Positions 23,500 to 33,233 of a DNA stretch of 34,936 nt are shown piece after piece. This DNA is from Bacteroidales bacterium (lineage in GTDB: Bacteria > Bacteroidota > Bacteroidia > Bacteroidales > UBA932): NCBI GenBank assembly GCA_017464245.1, contig JAFUDV010000049.1:1-34936 (forward strand). The letters run 5' to 3'. The stretch's first letter is position 1. The number at the start of each line of letters is the position of its first letter. A program made the position numbers and the translations under genes. The notes under the pieces are model-generated. The model was not told where the DNA came from. It saw only the letters and a program-made list of their open reading frames with translations, and made no database searches.

Positions 23500-24834
23500 T
23501 CAGAGGTTTTCAAGGGATTCGAAGTCGATCTCCGGCGCAGTTCCGCCGCCGGTGCGGGTGAATGCGGTGCCGTATTCCGTCCGTTCGTCGAAGAAACCGC
23601 AGTTCCTGAGGAGGAACTGTGCGCCGTCGGAGGCGCCGTACAGGTCGCCGCGCATGCCGGTCCGGCCGGTGTTGTCGCAGGAGAACCGGGCCGATGTCAC
23701 TTCCTTCCAGCTCCCGTCCTTCAGGCGGACCCACTGGTTGCCGAACCGGACGCTGCGGGTGTGGAAGCCGGTATTGGGGTCGAAGCATTCCAGGAAGGAA
23801 TAGGCCCCCTTGTACCAGGTGTCGGTATGCGGACGGCGGAAGGAGGCAAGCAGGTGCCAGTTTCCTTCCTCGTCCCGGAAGTAACCGGTGTAGTCGGTGT
23901 TTCCCTTGCCGTCGGGGTGGACATGGACCAGGGTTCCGTAGGTCTTCCCGGGCTTCCAGGGATAGTCCATGAAACTCTGGCCGCCGGAGCCTTCCCCGCC
24001 GAAGTCCTGCGCCGTCACCCCTGCGCCCTTGCGGAGCGTCGTGATGCGCATGTCCTCGGGGATGGCGCCGGGATTGTCGGTCTCATAGGGGCTCCAGACG
24101 GAGAAGAGGACCGTATTGGGACCGTCCGTATGGGTCTGGATGCCCATGTAGCCTTCCTTGAATCCGGTGAGCATGTAGTACGTGGCCGGTACGGCGCCCT
24201 CTTCCGGTACGGTGGCCTCGTTGTAGAACCACTCGGCGTCGCCCGCCGGGAAGTCATAGAACAGGTGCACCGACGGGCCGCGGCGGTACCAGTAGCAGTC
24301 GTCCACCTTGTCCTCCGGCGTGAAGTTCAGCTCGCCGGACAGGGCGGGTCCGGAGGCATAGAAACGGGAGATCCGGAAAAACTGGGCGCCGGAGGGCTTG
24401 GCCTCGCTGCCCTGGATGTCCACCCGGACATACCCGGGCTCCTTCACTTCGAACTCGCCGATGTCATAGGCGCCCGGCTGGGCGACGTCCACTTTTCGAG
24501 ACTGGCCGTTGCAGGTGAAAGTGAGCCGGCCGGACTGGGTGCCGGCCGGCTGGGCGGCCTGGAACGCCAGGTGGAGGGTCCCTTTCCCCTCGGTCCGGAA
24601 GTAGAGTGAAAGGACCGTGGCGGGATCGTCCCAGGACAGGACCGTTCCTTTATAGGTATCGATGATCCGGGGCGCTTCCTGATAGAAGGAACCGCCGGCG
24701 GATGTGACGAATACGTTGCCTCTGAAAGGGATGACGCGGGCGTCCGGCGAAGGCTCATAGGGCTCGGCGGGCTGGGCTCCGCAGGCTGCAGCCAGCAGGA
24801 CCGCCGGCAGCAGGGATTTGAATAGAATATGCAT
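23500..24834 (-). CDS. DUF3472 (with DUF5077) lipoprotein
   Basis: The 444-aa protein begins with a lipoprotein signal (lipobox LAAAC, Cys18). The N-terminal part (about 30-160) is like the DUF5077 carbohydrate-binding-like domain. The C-terminal part (about 190-435) matches DUF3472, for example DCYWYRRGPSVHLFYDFP, GYMGIQTHTDGPNTVLFSVW and GTLVHVHPDGKGNTDYTGYF. The function of DUF3472 is unknown; it is often found in Bacteroidetes polysaccharide loci. Here it is coupled to a GH89 gene and divergent from SusC, so it may bind or modify the same alpha-GlcNAc glycan. Confidence 0.85.
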   Translation of the reverse strand: MHILFKSLLPAVLLAAACGAQPAEPYEPSPDARVIPFRGNVFVTSAGGSFYQEAPRIIDTYKGTVLSWDDPATVLSLYFRTEGKGTLHLAFQAAQPAGTQSGRLTFTCNGQSRKVDVAQPGAYDIGEFEVKEPGYVRVDIQGSEAKPSGAQFFRISRFYASGPALSGELNFTPEDKVDDCYWYRRGPSVHLFYDFPAGDAEWFYNEATVPEEGAVPATYYMLTGFKEGYMGIQTHTDGPNTVLFSVWSPYETDNPGAIPEDMRITTLRKGAGVTAQDFGGEGSGGQSFMDYPWKPGKTYGTLVHVHPDGKGNTDYTGYFRDEEGNWHLLASFRRPHTDTWYKGAYSFLECFDPNTGFHTRSVRFGNQWVRLKDGSWKEVTSARFSCDNTGRTGMRGDLYGASDGAQFLLRNCGFFDERTEYGTAFTRTGGGTAPEIDFESLENL

Positions 24835-24852
24835 AATCTTTCAATCTTAGCC

Positions 24853-24860
24853 CAAAGATA
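24853..24860 (-). promoter_or_regulatory. -7 promoter box of the DUF3472-GH89 pair
   Basis: TATCTTTG on the minus strand is a perfect TAnnTTTG match, 18 bp before ATG 24834. It diverges from the SusC promoter about 50 bp away, so one regulator could control both sides. Confidence 0.6.
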
Positions 24861-24903
24861 GCTTTTTCCCGTCAATAAGCGGACAATGTCGATTAAAAAT
24901 TCT

Positions 24904-24911
24904 TATATTTG
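24904..24911 (+). promoter_or_regulatory. -7 promoter box of the susCD operon
   Basis: TATATTTG is a perfect TAnnTTTG match. The predicted leader before ATG 24961 is about 45 nt, longer and more AT-rich than for other genes in the window. Confidence 0.6.
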
Positions 24912-24960
24912 TGTTGAGGAATAATAAAATTCTACCTAATATTCTCTAACTGTTTTCCGT

Positions 24961-27900
24961 ATGAAAAGATTCTTTGCAGCACTCTTGTTCCTGGTTGTCA
25001 GTATGATGGCCTGGGGACAGACGGCGGTGCACGGTGTCGTCCAGGATCCGTCCGGACAGCCCATCGTCGGAGCCGGAATCCTTCAGGTGGGTTCCACGAC
25101 CAACGGCGTCGTGTCCGACCTGGACGGTACTTTCACCATCAGCGTGCCCTCCAACGCCACGCTGGATGTCTCCTGTGTGGGCTATGTGTCCAGGCAGGTT
25201 CCCGTGAACGGCCAGACCCGTCTCACCGTCGTCCTCGAGGAGGACGCCGAGATGCTGGACGACGTCGTGGTCGTCGCCTTCGGTAAGATGAAGCGCGAAG
25301 CTTTCACCGGATCGGCGGGCGTGATGAAGTCCGACGACCTCCTCAAGTCCCAGGTCTCCAACGCCGCCCAGGCCCTCGCGGGCCGCGTGGCCGGTGTCCA
25401 GATCACCAATTCCTCCTCCCAGCCGGGTGCATCCCCGCAGATCACCATCCGTGGCGTCGGCTCCATTTCCTCGGACACCGAACCGCTCATCATCGTGGAC
25501 GGCATGCCTTATGACGGCGATATCAACCTCATCAACTCCAGCGATATCGAGTCGATGACCGTCCTGAAGGATGCGGCCTCCAACGCCCTGTACGGCGCCC
25601 GTGGCGCGAACGGCGTCATCATGATCACCACCAAGCGCGGCCAGAGCGGCCACGCCAAGGTCTCCGTGGACGCCAAGTGGGGCGTGAACCAGAACGGTCT
25701 TCCGCACTATGAGACGGTGAACACCCAGCAGTTCTACGAGCTCTACTACCAGATGCTCTACAACAACTACTCCACCCTCACCGACGCTGACGGAAACCGC
25801 ACTTACACGGACGAGCAGGCCCACGCTCTCGCCAATTCGCGCCTGACCGATTCCTCCACGGGCGTCGGACCGGGATATATGGTGTACACGGTTCCGACCG
25901 GCCAGGACTTCATCCTCAAGGGCGGCTCCATGAACCCGAACGCCTCGCTCGGAGCGTTCTATGAGAGTGACGGCAAGACTTTCTGGCTCCAGCCGGACAA
26001 CTGGGAGAAGATCGGCCTGCAGAACGGCCTTCGCCAGGAGTACAACGTTTCCGTTTCCGGACAGTCTGACAAGGTGAACTATTTCGCCTCCATCGGCTAC
26101 CTGAGCAACGAAGGTATCCAGGAGGGCTCCCTCCAGCAGCGTACCACGGCGCGTATCAAGGCCGACTATCAGGCCAAGCCCTGGCTCAAGGTGGGCGGCA
26201 ACTTCGGCTATACGCACTACGACCTGTCCCAGACCTCCGAGGGCGTCATCGGCTCCGGAACCATCTGGCCTGTCATCCAGTCCCAGGCTCCCATCTATCC
26301 GGTGTACTTCCGCGACGCGAACGGCCGTGTGCTCACCGACAAGTGGGGCGAGCCCATGTTTGACTTCGCCCAGCAGTATGGCCTGAGCCGCGCCGGCGGA
26401 GTGGGCGGCAACGCCGTGTTCTCCAACAAGTACGATGACAACACCACCGACGGAAATGCATTCACCGTGGGCGGTTTCGCCGATTTCAAGTTCCTGAAGG
26501 ACTTCACCTTCACGGTCAACGTGAACATCTACGACTACGATCGCCGGGGCACTTATGTCACCAGCCCGTTCGTGGACCATTACACTTCCTCGAACGACAA
26601 CGGCTACCTGTACAAGAGCGCCAGCCGCACTTTCACCTACAACACCCAGCAGTTGCTGAACTATGCGAAGGTATTCGGTGACCATGATGTCAACCTGATG
26701 CTCGGCCATGAGTACTACAACTACAAATACGAGTACATGGGCATGTCCGGAAAGAACTTCGGCATCGACGGCGTCACCGAAATCGACGCCGTGCTACAGA
26801 AAGACCCCGACCCGTCCTCCGAGTCCAGCGTTTACAACAACGAAGGCTATTTCGCCCGGGCGCTGTACAACTACGCCGGCAAGTACTATCTGTCCGGCTC
26901 CTTCCGTCGCGACGCCTCCTCCCGGTTTGCCAAGAACCACCGCTGGGGTAACTTCTGGTCCGTCGGCGGCGCGTGGATCGTGTCCAAGGAAGATTTCTTC
27001 CACATCCCGTGGGTGGACACTTTCAAGATCAAGTTCTCCGTGGGAAGCCAGGGCAACGACAATATCGGAAACTACCTGTACGCCGACTCCTATAACCTCG
27101 TGAACAGTGACAACAAGGTCGCTTTCCAGTGGAGGCAGAAGGGTAGCGAGGACATTACCTGGGAAACCAACACCAACTACAACGGCGGTATCGAGTTCGA
27201 ACTCTTCAAGGGCCGTCTGAACGGATCCGTGGACTATTTCTACAGGAAGACCTCCGACATGCTCTTCTCCCTGAACACTCCGCCGTCCTCGGGCTATACC
27301 AGCTACTATACGAACCTCGGCGACATGCGCAACCGCGGTGTCGAACTGGACCTCAACGGGACGCTGGTGCAGACCCGGAACTTCGTCTGGAACGCCAACT
27401 TCAACCTCTCCTTCGTGAAGAACAAGGTGCTCAAGCTTCCGGATGACATCAAGAAGACCGTCGTGGACGGGTACCACGGTTACGTGAACCTGGACGGTTC
27501 CTTCGTTTCGAAGTACAAGTACTTCGTCGCCGAAGGCCTGCCGCTTTATACCTGGTACTATCCGGAGTATGCCGGCGTGGACAAGGAAACCGGCGAGGCC
27601 CTGTACTACGTGGACGAACTGGATGCCGAGGGCAATGTGACCGGCCGCACGACGACCAACAATCCGAGCAACGCCACCGACTACCGTCTTGGCGATGCGA
27701 TGGCGCCGCTGTTCGGCGGTTTCGGAACCACCTTCCAGTTCTACGGCTTCGACCTGTCCGTGAACCTGAACTTCCAGATCGGCGGTCTCGCCCGCGATTA
27801 CGTGTACGCCTCCCTGATGCACACCGGCGCCGCCACGGCGACCAACTGGCACAAGGACATCTTCAAGGCCTGGACCCCGACGAACACGAATACCGACGTG

Positions 27901-28191
27901 CCTCGCTTCAAGGATAACGAGACCTTCGGCCAGAACGCCCTGTCCTCCCGTTTCATCACCAATGCAAGTTACCTGAACCTGCAGAACGTGAACTTCGGTT
28001 ATACCCTGCCTTCCAAGCTGACGCGCCGGATGGGCATCGAGACCGTCCGCATCTACTTCTCCGGCGAGAATCTTGGATTCGTTTCCATGCGGAAGGGCTT
28101 CGACCCGCGCTACAACATTGCCGGTTACACCAATCCGGAACTCTATTCCCCGATCCGCACCCTGTCGGGCGGCATTAACCTGGTATTCTAA
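24961..28191 (+). CDS. SusC-family TonB-dependent outer-membrane transporter
   Basis: The 1076-aa protein has a signal peptide (residues 1-20), a carboxypeptidase-regulatory-like domain (about 22-98, VHGVVQDPSGQPIVGAGIL), a TonB-box-like DDVVVVAFG near 105, a plug domain (about 110-225, ending YGARGANGVIMITTKRG) and a 22-stranded barrel. The end GGINLVF is a barrel terminus. It imports oligosaccharides with its SusD partner, using TonB energy. The start matches the family, and the gene is first in an operon with susD, a lipoprotein and a GH89 gene. Confidence 0.96.
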   Translation: MKRFFAALLFLVVSMMAWGQTAVHGVVQDPSGQPIVGAGILQVGSTTNGVVSDLDGTFTISVPSNATLDVSCVGYVSRQVPVNGQTRLTVVLEEDAEMLDDVVVVAFGKMKREAFTGSAGVMKSDDLLKSQVSNAAQALAGRVAGVQITNSSSQPGASPQITIRGVGSISSDTEPLIIVDGMPYDGDINLINSSDIESMTVLKDAASNALYGARGANGVIMITTKRGQSGHAKVSVDAKWGVNQNGLPHYETVNTQQFYELYYQMLYNNYSTLTDADGNRTYTDEQAHALANSRLTDSSTGVGPGYMVYTVPTGQDFILKGGSMNPNASLGAFYESDGKTFWLQPDNWEKIGLQNGLRQEYNVSVSGQSDKVNYFASIGYLSNEGIQEGSLQQRTTARIKADYQAKPWLKVGGNFGYTHYDLSQTSEGVIGSGTIWPVIQSQAPIYPVYFRDANGRVLTDKWGEPMFDFAQQYGLSRAGGVGGNAVFSNKYDDNTTDGNAFTVGGFADFKFLKDFTFTVNVNIYDYDRRGTYVTSPFVDHYTSSNDNGYLYKSASRTFTYNTQQLLNYAKVFGDHDVNLMLGHEYYNYKYEYMGMSGKNFGIDGVTEIDAVLQKDPDPSSESSVYNNEGYFARALYNYAGKYYLSGSFRRDASSRFAKNHRWGNFWSVGGAWIVSKEDFFHIPWVDTFKIKFSVGSQGNDNIGNYLYADSYNLVNSDNKVAFQWRQKGSEDITWETNTNYNGGIEFELFKGRLNGSVDYFYRKTSDMLFSLNTPPSSGYTSYYTNLGDMRNRGVELDLNGTLVQTRNFVWNANFNLSFVKNKVLKLPDDIKKTVVDGYHGYVNLDGSFVSKYKYFVAEGLPLYTWYYPEYAGVDKETGEALYYVDELDAEGNVTGRTTTNNPSNATDYRLGDAMAPLFGGFGTTFQFYGFDLSVNLNFQIGGLARDYVYASLMHTGAATATNWHKDIFKAWTPTNTNTDVPRFKDNETFGQNALSSRFITNASYLNLQNVNFGYTLPSKLTRRMGIETVRIYFSGENLGFVSMRKGFDPRYNIAGYTNPELYSPIRTLSGGINLVF

Positions 28192-28196
28192 TTTGA

Positions 28197-28202
28197 AAGG
28201 AG
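28197..28202 (+). promoter_or_regulatory. Shine-Dalgarno site for the SusD gene
   Basis: AAGGAG lies 8 bases before ATG 28211. It supports ATG 28211 over an in-frame start inside susC. Confidence 0.5.
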
Positions 28203-28210
28203 AAAGAATC

Positions 28211-30109
28211 ATGAAGAAAATGTTTGTCACGCTGGCTGTAGCGCTCCTCGTCTTCTCCGGATGTATCAAGGAAACCTATCCGACCACGTACGTGCTGGCG
28301 GACCAGATCGGCCAGTCCGAATCCGCCCTGGACGGCATGGTCAACGCCATCTATACCACCATGGCCGGCTACAAGAATAGCGACGGCGGCCTGGAAATGA
28401 TTTCCTATGGCGGCATGCGCGTCATGCTGGAGCATACGACCTCCCAGATGGTTTGCTCCGGTGCCAATGGTTACAACACGATGGGCGCCTATGCGCAGCT
28501 CAATATCGCGGCCACCGGCTCCAACCGCGGCCTGTATCCTTCCTATCTGTACTATGCGTACATCAAGAACGTGAACGACATCATCGGCATCCTTGCTCCG
28601 CAGGAGAACCTGGATGATGCGAAAAAGGCCATTCTGGGTCAGTGCTACGCCTATCGGGCCCTCTATTACATGGATCTCGTCCAGATCATGGAATGGAAGA
28701 AGCCCACGGACTCCCGCTACAAGTGGGTGGATCCCAAACTTGGCCCGGACGCCCTCGTCAACCTGGGTGTTCCGATCGTGACCGACGAGACCCCGTCCGA
28801 ACAGTTGGCGAACAATCCCCGTGCGACGGTGGACGAGGTGTACACCCTGATCCTTTCCGACCTCGGAAAGGCGGAGAGCCTGCTGGACGGTTTCGTCCGG
28901 ACTGACAAGGTCCAGCCCGACCTGGGGGTCGTATATGGCCTTTATGCCCGTGCCTACACCAACCTCGCTTCCCGCGTGAAGACCGCTGCGACCTACAAGG
29001 ACGAGGCCGATTACTGGAAGAAAGCGGCAGACTATGCCGACAAGGCCATCAGCACCTCCGGCTGCACCCCGTTGACCGAGGACCAGTGGACGGATCCGGT
29101 GAACGGCTTCAACAACCGCAATTCCCAGAATTCCTGGATGCTCGCCACGACCATCTCCGAGTCCAATACGGCGGCCGCCTCCACGGAATCCTTCGTCTTT
29201 GCCATGATCATGGGCACGGAAACCGATTTCTCCGTGTATGGTTGGCGTGTGGGGCGTTCCCTCGCCCGCAACTGGTATGAGCGGCTTTCCGACAACGACT
29301 GGCGCAAGAAGTCCTGGCTGGCTCCGGAATTCTTCTATGAGTCCACCAACCAGGTCCCCGGTGGAAAGTATCTGGTGGAGAAGGATGCTTCCGGCAACCT
29401 GCTGAACAACAAGTGGGCGAAAGGCAGCAATTCCAGCAATGCCCAGGAAGACTGGTCTGACGACTATGACGGAACCGGCACCCACAGTTACCGGCTTACT
29501 TCCAGCCCGTCCTGGATCCGCTCCCGGATCAACAAGTACTATGGATTCCAGGGTTGGCCCTGGCTGTATGTGAACATCAAATTCCGTCCGCACAACGGAG
29601 CTTACAATGTATATACGACCGGTGGCGCCACGGATTATCCCTGCATGCGCGTAGAGGAAATGTACTTCATCAAGGCCGAGGCCCTCGCCCATGCACAGGG
29701 TGTTGGCGCCGGCAAGGCGGCACTGGAAGAGATCGTGAAGACCCGCAACAGCACCTATACTTGTACGGCGACCGGATTGGACGATTTCATCGAAGAGATG
29801 TACTTCCAGAAAGGAATCGAATTCTGGGGCGAGGGTGTGCCTTACTTTGACGCCAAGCGTCTGGAACGGGGCATCCACCGGGCCTACCTGGGAACGAATC
29901 TGGAGCGCTACCAGCATGGCTTCGACATCGACGGCCCCTACACCGGCCAGACCCCTGGCTGGAACCAGGCCGAGCTGAATGCCAACCCTGCCATCTTCGA
30001 CTACAACAACCCGCACACTCCGCAGGCGAGCCTGTATGTGTGGGCCGGTAACGACGACTTCCGCCCGTACTATGGCTGCGAGATCGACACGGAGGGCATG
30101 AAGTATTAA
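28211..30109 (+). CDS. SusD/RagB-family glycan-binding lipoprotein
   Basis: From ATG 28211 the protein has 632 aa. The lipobox VFSGC gives Cys18. TPR-like helices of the SusD fold are visible, such as GQCYAYRALYYMDLVQIMEW and DEVYTLILSDLGKAESLLDG. The C-terminal part has MRVEEMYFIKAEALAHAQGV and the IEEMYFQKGIEFWGEG family segment. It sits on the cell surface over the SusC barrel and captures the glycan. An in-frame extension to 28073 runs inside susC and is not used. Confidence 0.94.
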   Translation: MKKMFVTLAVALLVFSGCIKETYPTTYVLADQIGQSESALDGMVNAIYTTMAGYKNSDGGLEMISYGGMRVMLEHTTSQMVCSGANGYNTMGAYAQLNIAATGSNRGLYPSYLYYAYIKNVNDIIGILAPQENLDDAKKAILGQCYAYRALYYMDLVQIMEWKKPTDSRYKWVDPKLGPDALVNLGVPIVTDETPSEQLANNPRATVDEVYTLILSDLGKAESLLDGFVRTDKVQPDLGVVYGLYARAYTNLASRVKTAATYKDEADYWKKAADYADKAISTSGCTPLTEDQWTDPVNGFNNRNSQNSWMLATTISESNTAAASTESFVFAMIMGTETDFSVYGWRVGRSLARNWYERLSDNDWRKKSWLAPEFFYESTNQVPGGKYLVEKDASGNLLNNKWAKGSNSSNAQEDWSDDYDGTGTHSYRLTSSPSWIRSRINKYYGFQGWPWLYVNIKFRPHNGAYNVYTTGGATDYPCMRVEEMYFIKAEALAHAQGVGAGKAALEEIVKTRNSTYTCTATGLDDFIEEMYFQKGIEFWGEGVPYFDAKRLERGIHRAYLGTNLERYQHGFDIDGPYTGQTPGWNQAELNANPAIFDYNNPHTPQASLYVWAGNDDFRPYYGCEIDTEGMKY

Positions 30110-30129
30110 CCCAGTAAAATGCAACGAAC

Positions 30130-31017
30130 ATGAAAACGATAACAAGACTGATCCTGCTCTCCGCCCTGGCGGTCTTCGCGTCCTGCAAGGATGACGAGGG
30201 AATGGGCGGTGGTTCCGCCTCCTCGGGATCCAGCACCGAAGGATTCTTCTTCAAGCAGGCTTTCAACTACAACCTGACATCGGATCCGGTCGTCGAGGTG
30301 CCTGTGGTCCGGTTGGGTACGGAGGGTGACCTCGCGGTTGAGGTGACCGCATCCGGTTCTTCCGAATTCACCGTCCCTTCCCAGGTCGTCATCAAGAACG
30401 GAGACCGGATGGGTGCGCTGGTCGTGACCTATGACCCGTCCAAACTCAGTTTCAACCAGGTTTATGAAATTGCCCTGAGTATCAAGGACTATACTTCCAT
30501 CTACGGTTATCAGAATGCGACGGTCACGATCGAGAAGCCGACTTCCTACTACAAGTACGGCGCGGGCACGATCGTCGAGGACTGGTGGGGAGAACAGGAA
30601 GACAAGGAGATGTTCGTCCGCGAATTCGCGGAAGATGTCCTCCAGTGCTACCTGCCTCAGTGCTGGGGCCATGATTCCGGCGGCCCGGACAAGTATCCGG
30701 TCCAGGATTATGTGTTCTACTGGAATACCAAGACCAACAAGGTCTATGTCCCGTTCCAGTACATGGGCTGTGAGGACTGGTGCATCGCCGACCAGGGTGC
30801 CATCGCCTGCAAGTTCGGCGGCCCCGGTTACAAGGAAGGCAGTGCCGAGTGGCGTTCCTACATCGACACGTATTACACCACTTGCGCTTATCCGCAGCCG
30901 CACTACGATCCCGAAAAGAAGGCGTTCTACCTGTCCGATTCCGCCGCATGCAGTCCTGCGGACGGTTCTGTCGCCTACGGTACGCCGGGACGTCCTGATG
31001 TCTTTACGCTCGAGTAA
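30130..31017 (+). CDS. surface lipoprotein, putative glycan-binding (SGBP-like)
   Basis: The 295-aa protein has the lipobox VFASC (Cys19) followed by an acidic and glycine/serine-rich linker (KDDEGMGGGSASSGSS), a pattern linked to export to the cell surface. Residues about 40-125 look like a beta-sandwich of the Calx-beta/DUF4843 kind (VPVVRLGTEGDLAVEVTAS). The rest (about 130-295) is rich in Trp, Tyr and Cys (DYVFYWNTKTNKVYVPFQYM) and is not recognised. The position after susD suggests a surface glycan-binding protein. Its TAA overlaps the ATG of the GH89 gene. Confidence 0.75.
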   Translation: MKTITRLILLSALAVFASCKDDEGMGGGSASSGSSTEGFFFKQAFNYNLTSDPVVEVPVVRLGTEGDLAVEVTASGSSEFTVPSQVVIKNGDRMGALVVTYDPSKLSFNQVYEIALSIKDYTSIYGYQNATVTIEKPTSYYKYGAGTIVEDWWGEQEDKEMFVREFAEDVLQCYLPQCWGHDSGGPDKYPVQDYVFYWNTKTNKVYVPFQYMGCEDWCIADQGAIACKFGGPGYKEGSAEWRSYIDTYYTTCAYPQPHYDPEKKAFYLSDSAACSPADGSVAYGTPGRPDVFTLE

Positions 31018-33233
31018 TGGAAAGGATATCCTGTTTGTTTGCAGCAGCCGCCGTCTTCGTGATGGCGGCTGCCTGCACTCCGAAGGGTCCGGCGGACCCG
31101 GAGGTGGAGGCTGCGAAGGCTTTGGCCGAGCGTGTCGTGGGACCGCAGCAGGCCCGTCACTTCGTCTTCGAGAAGGCGGAAGGGGAGGGCGATTTCTTCC
31201 GTCTGGAGCAGCGCGGCGGAAAGCTCGCCGTCATCGGCAATGACGCGAATTCCATGGCCGTGGGCCTGAACCACTATCTCAAGTACTATTGCCATGTGGA
31301 GTACGGCTGGCTGCTGGGCGACACGTTCACCCTTCCCAAGAAGCTGCCGGCCGTGCCGGAGCCGGTGGAAGCATCGGCCCGGGTGAAGGACCGCTTCTTC
31401 CTGAACTACTGCACCTACGGGTACACGATGCCCTGGTGGCAGTGGGCCGACTGGGAGCACTTCATCGACTGGATGGACCTGAACGGGATCAACCTCCCGC
31501 TCGCCATCACCGGCCAGGAGTCCATCTGGTACCAGATCTGGACCGAGATGGGTCTCACCGACGAGGAAGTACGGAACTACTTCACCGGCCCGGCGCACCT
31601 GCCGTGGCACCGGATGCAGAACATCGACCGCTGGTTCGGCCCGCTGCCCCACAGCTGGCTGGACGGCCAGTTGGAACTCCAGAAGCGGATCACGGCCCGG
31701 GAGCGCGAACTGAACATGAAGCCGGTCCTTCCGGCCTTCTCCGGCCACGTGCCGCGGGAACTCTCCCGCCTGTATCCGGACGCGCCCATCACCAAGAACG
31801 AGGACTGGTCCGGCTACCAGCCGGAGTACGCCTGCACCTTCCTGGACCCGATGAGTGACCTGTTCACCGAGATCCAGCGCAAGTTCGTGGAGAAGGAGAC
31901 GGAGATCTACGGGACCGACCATGTGTATGGCATCGACATCTTCAACGAACTCACCCCGCCCAGCTGGGAGCCCGAGTACCTGGGCCGCGTGAGCCGGCAG
32001 GTGTACGAGTCCCTGGAGAAGGCCGACCCGGACGCCACCTGGCTCCAGATGGGCTGGCTCTTCTACAACGAACGGAAATACTGGACCGAGGACCGCGTGG
32101 AGGCCTATCTGACCTCCTTCCCGAAGGAGCGCCAGATCCTGCTGGACTACTTCTGCGACCGGCAGGAGGTGTGGAAGCGCACGGACAGTTTCTACGGCGT
32201 GCCTTACATCTGGTGCTATCTGGGGAACTTCGGCGGCAACACCGCCCTCGTGGGCAAGTTTGGCGACCTGAATGAGAAGATCGAGAACGCCCTCGTGAAC
32301 GGAGGGTCCAACATGAGCGGCGTGGGCGCCACCCTGGAGGGCTTCGACTGCAACCCGTATGTCTATGAGTACATCTTCGAGAAGGCCTGGACCCTGCCGC
32401 AGCACAAGGATGTGGCGGCCTGGACCGAGGGACTCGCCGACCAGCGCGTCGGCTTCGGGGACCCGAAGGCCTGTGAGGCCTGGAAGATTCTCGTGGACAG
32501 CGTGTATGTCGATTCCAGCACCCCGGGACAGGCGTCGTTCGTGAACCAGCGGCCCGCCATCGGCCGGACCCGGACCTGGTACGGCAACGCGCGGCTGCTG
32601 TATGACAACAAGCACCTGTGCGAGGCCCTGGGCCTGCTGCTGGAGGTGGACGGGAAGAACAGCGCCTATGCGTTCGACCTGGCGAACCTGACCCGGCAGT
32701 TGCTGGCGAACCGGTTCGACGCCCTCAAGAAGCAGTACGAGGCCGCCGTGGCGGAGAAGGACCGGGAGACCATGAAGACCGTCTCCGCGGAGATGCTGGA
32801 GATCATCACCGACATCGACACCGTGATCGGCACGCACAGCTATTTCCTCACGGGCAAATGGATTTCCGACGCCCGCAGCTGGGGAAAGGACGATGTGGAG
32901 AAGGCCTACTTTGAGCGCAACGCCCGCAACCTCATCACTACCTGGAGCGACAAGGACATGCTCCTGAACGACTACGCCTCCCGTACCTGGAACGGCCTCA
33001 CCGGCACCTTCTACAAGGTCCGCTGGGAAAAGTTCTTCGCGGCGGTGAACGTTGCTCTGGACAAGGACGGTACCTTCGACGAGGAGGACTACAAGGCCTT
33101 CTCCGATGACGTGACGACCTTCGAGAAGCAGTGGTGGGACGAGTGCCTGCACACCTTCCCGGCGCAGCCCGTGGGCGACGCCAAGACCGTGGCGGCACAG
33201 CTGTACGCGAAGTACCGGGACCGGATTATCTAG
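31017..33233 (+). CDS. GH89 alpha-N-acetylglucosaminidase, lipoprotein (second copy)
   Basis: The 738-aa protein has a lipobox MAAAC (Cys20) followed by TPKGPADPE. The GH89 layout equals that of the first copy: KDRFFLNYCTYGYTMPWWQW at the barrel start, acid/base Glu311 (DIFNELTPPSW) and nucleophile Glu441 (GATLEGFD). The two copies are clearly related but differ in many positions, so they may prefer different linkages. As a lipoprotein in the susCD operon it probably acts on the cell surface or at the outer-membrane face. Its end overlaps the convergent gene by 8 bases. Confidence 0.95.
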   Translation: MERISCLFAAAAVFVMAAACTPKGPADPEVEAAKALAERVVGPQQARHFVFEKAEGEGDFFRLEQRGGKLAVIGNDANSMAVGLNHYLKYYCHVEYGWLLGDTFTLPKKLPAVPEPVEASARVKDRFFLNYCTYGYTMPWWQWADWEHFIDWMDLNGINLPLAITGQESIWYQIWTEMGLTDEEVRNYFTGPAHLPWHRMQNIDRWFGPLPHSWLDGQLELQKRITARERELNMKPVLPAFSGHVPRELSRLYPDAPITKNEDWSGYQPEYACTFLDPMSDLFTEIQRKFVEKETEIYGTDHVYGIDIFNELTPPSWEPEYLGRVSRQVYESLEKADPDATWLQMGWLFYNERKYWTEDRVEAYLTSFPKERQILLDYFCDRQEVWKRTDSFYGVPYIWCYLGNFGGNTALVGKFGDLNEKIENALVNGGSNMSGVGATLEGFDCNPYVYEYIFEKAWTLPQHKDVAAWTEGLADQRVGFGDPKACEAWKILVDSVYVDSSTPGQASFVNQRPAIGRTRTWYGNARLLYDNKHLCEALGLLLEVDGKNSAYAFDLANLTRQLLANRFDALKKQYEAAVAEKDRETMKTVSAEMLEIITDIDTVIGTHSYFLTGKWISDARSWGKDDVEKAYFERNARNLITTWSDKDMLLNDYASRTWNGLTGTFYKVRWEKFFAAVNVALDKDGTFDEEDYKAFSDDVTTFEKQWWDECLHTFPAQPVGDAKTVAAQLYAKYRDRII

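Noticed and set aside
24946-26709. Long open frame on the minus strand inside susC
   Set aside because: It is a shadow of the susC coding frame; similar antisense frames lie opposite susD and both GH89 genes.
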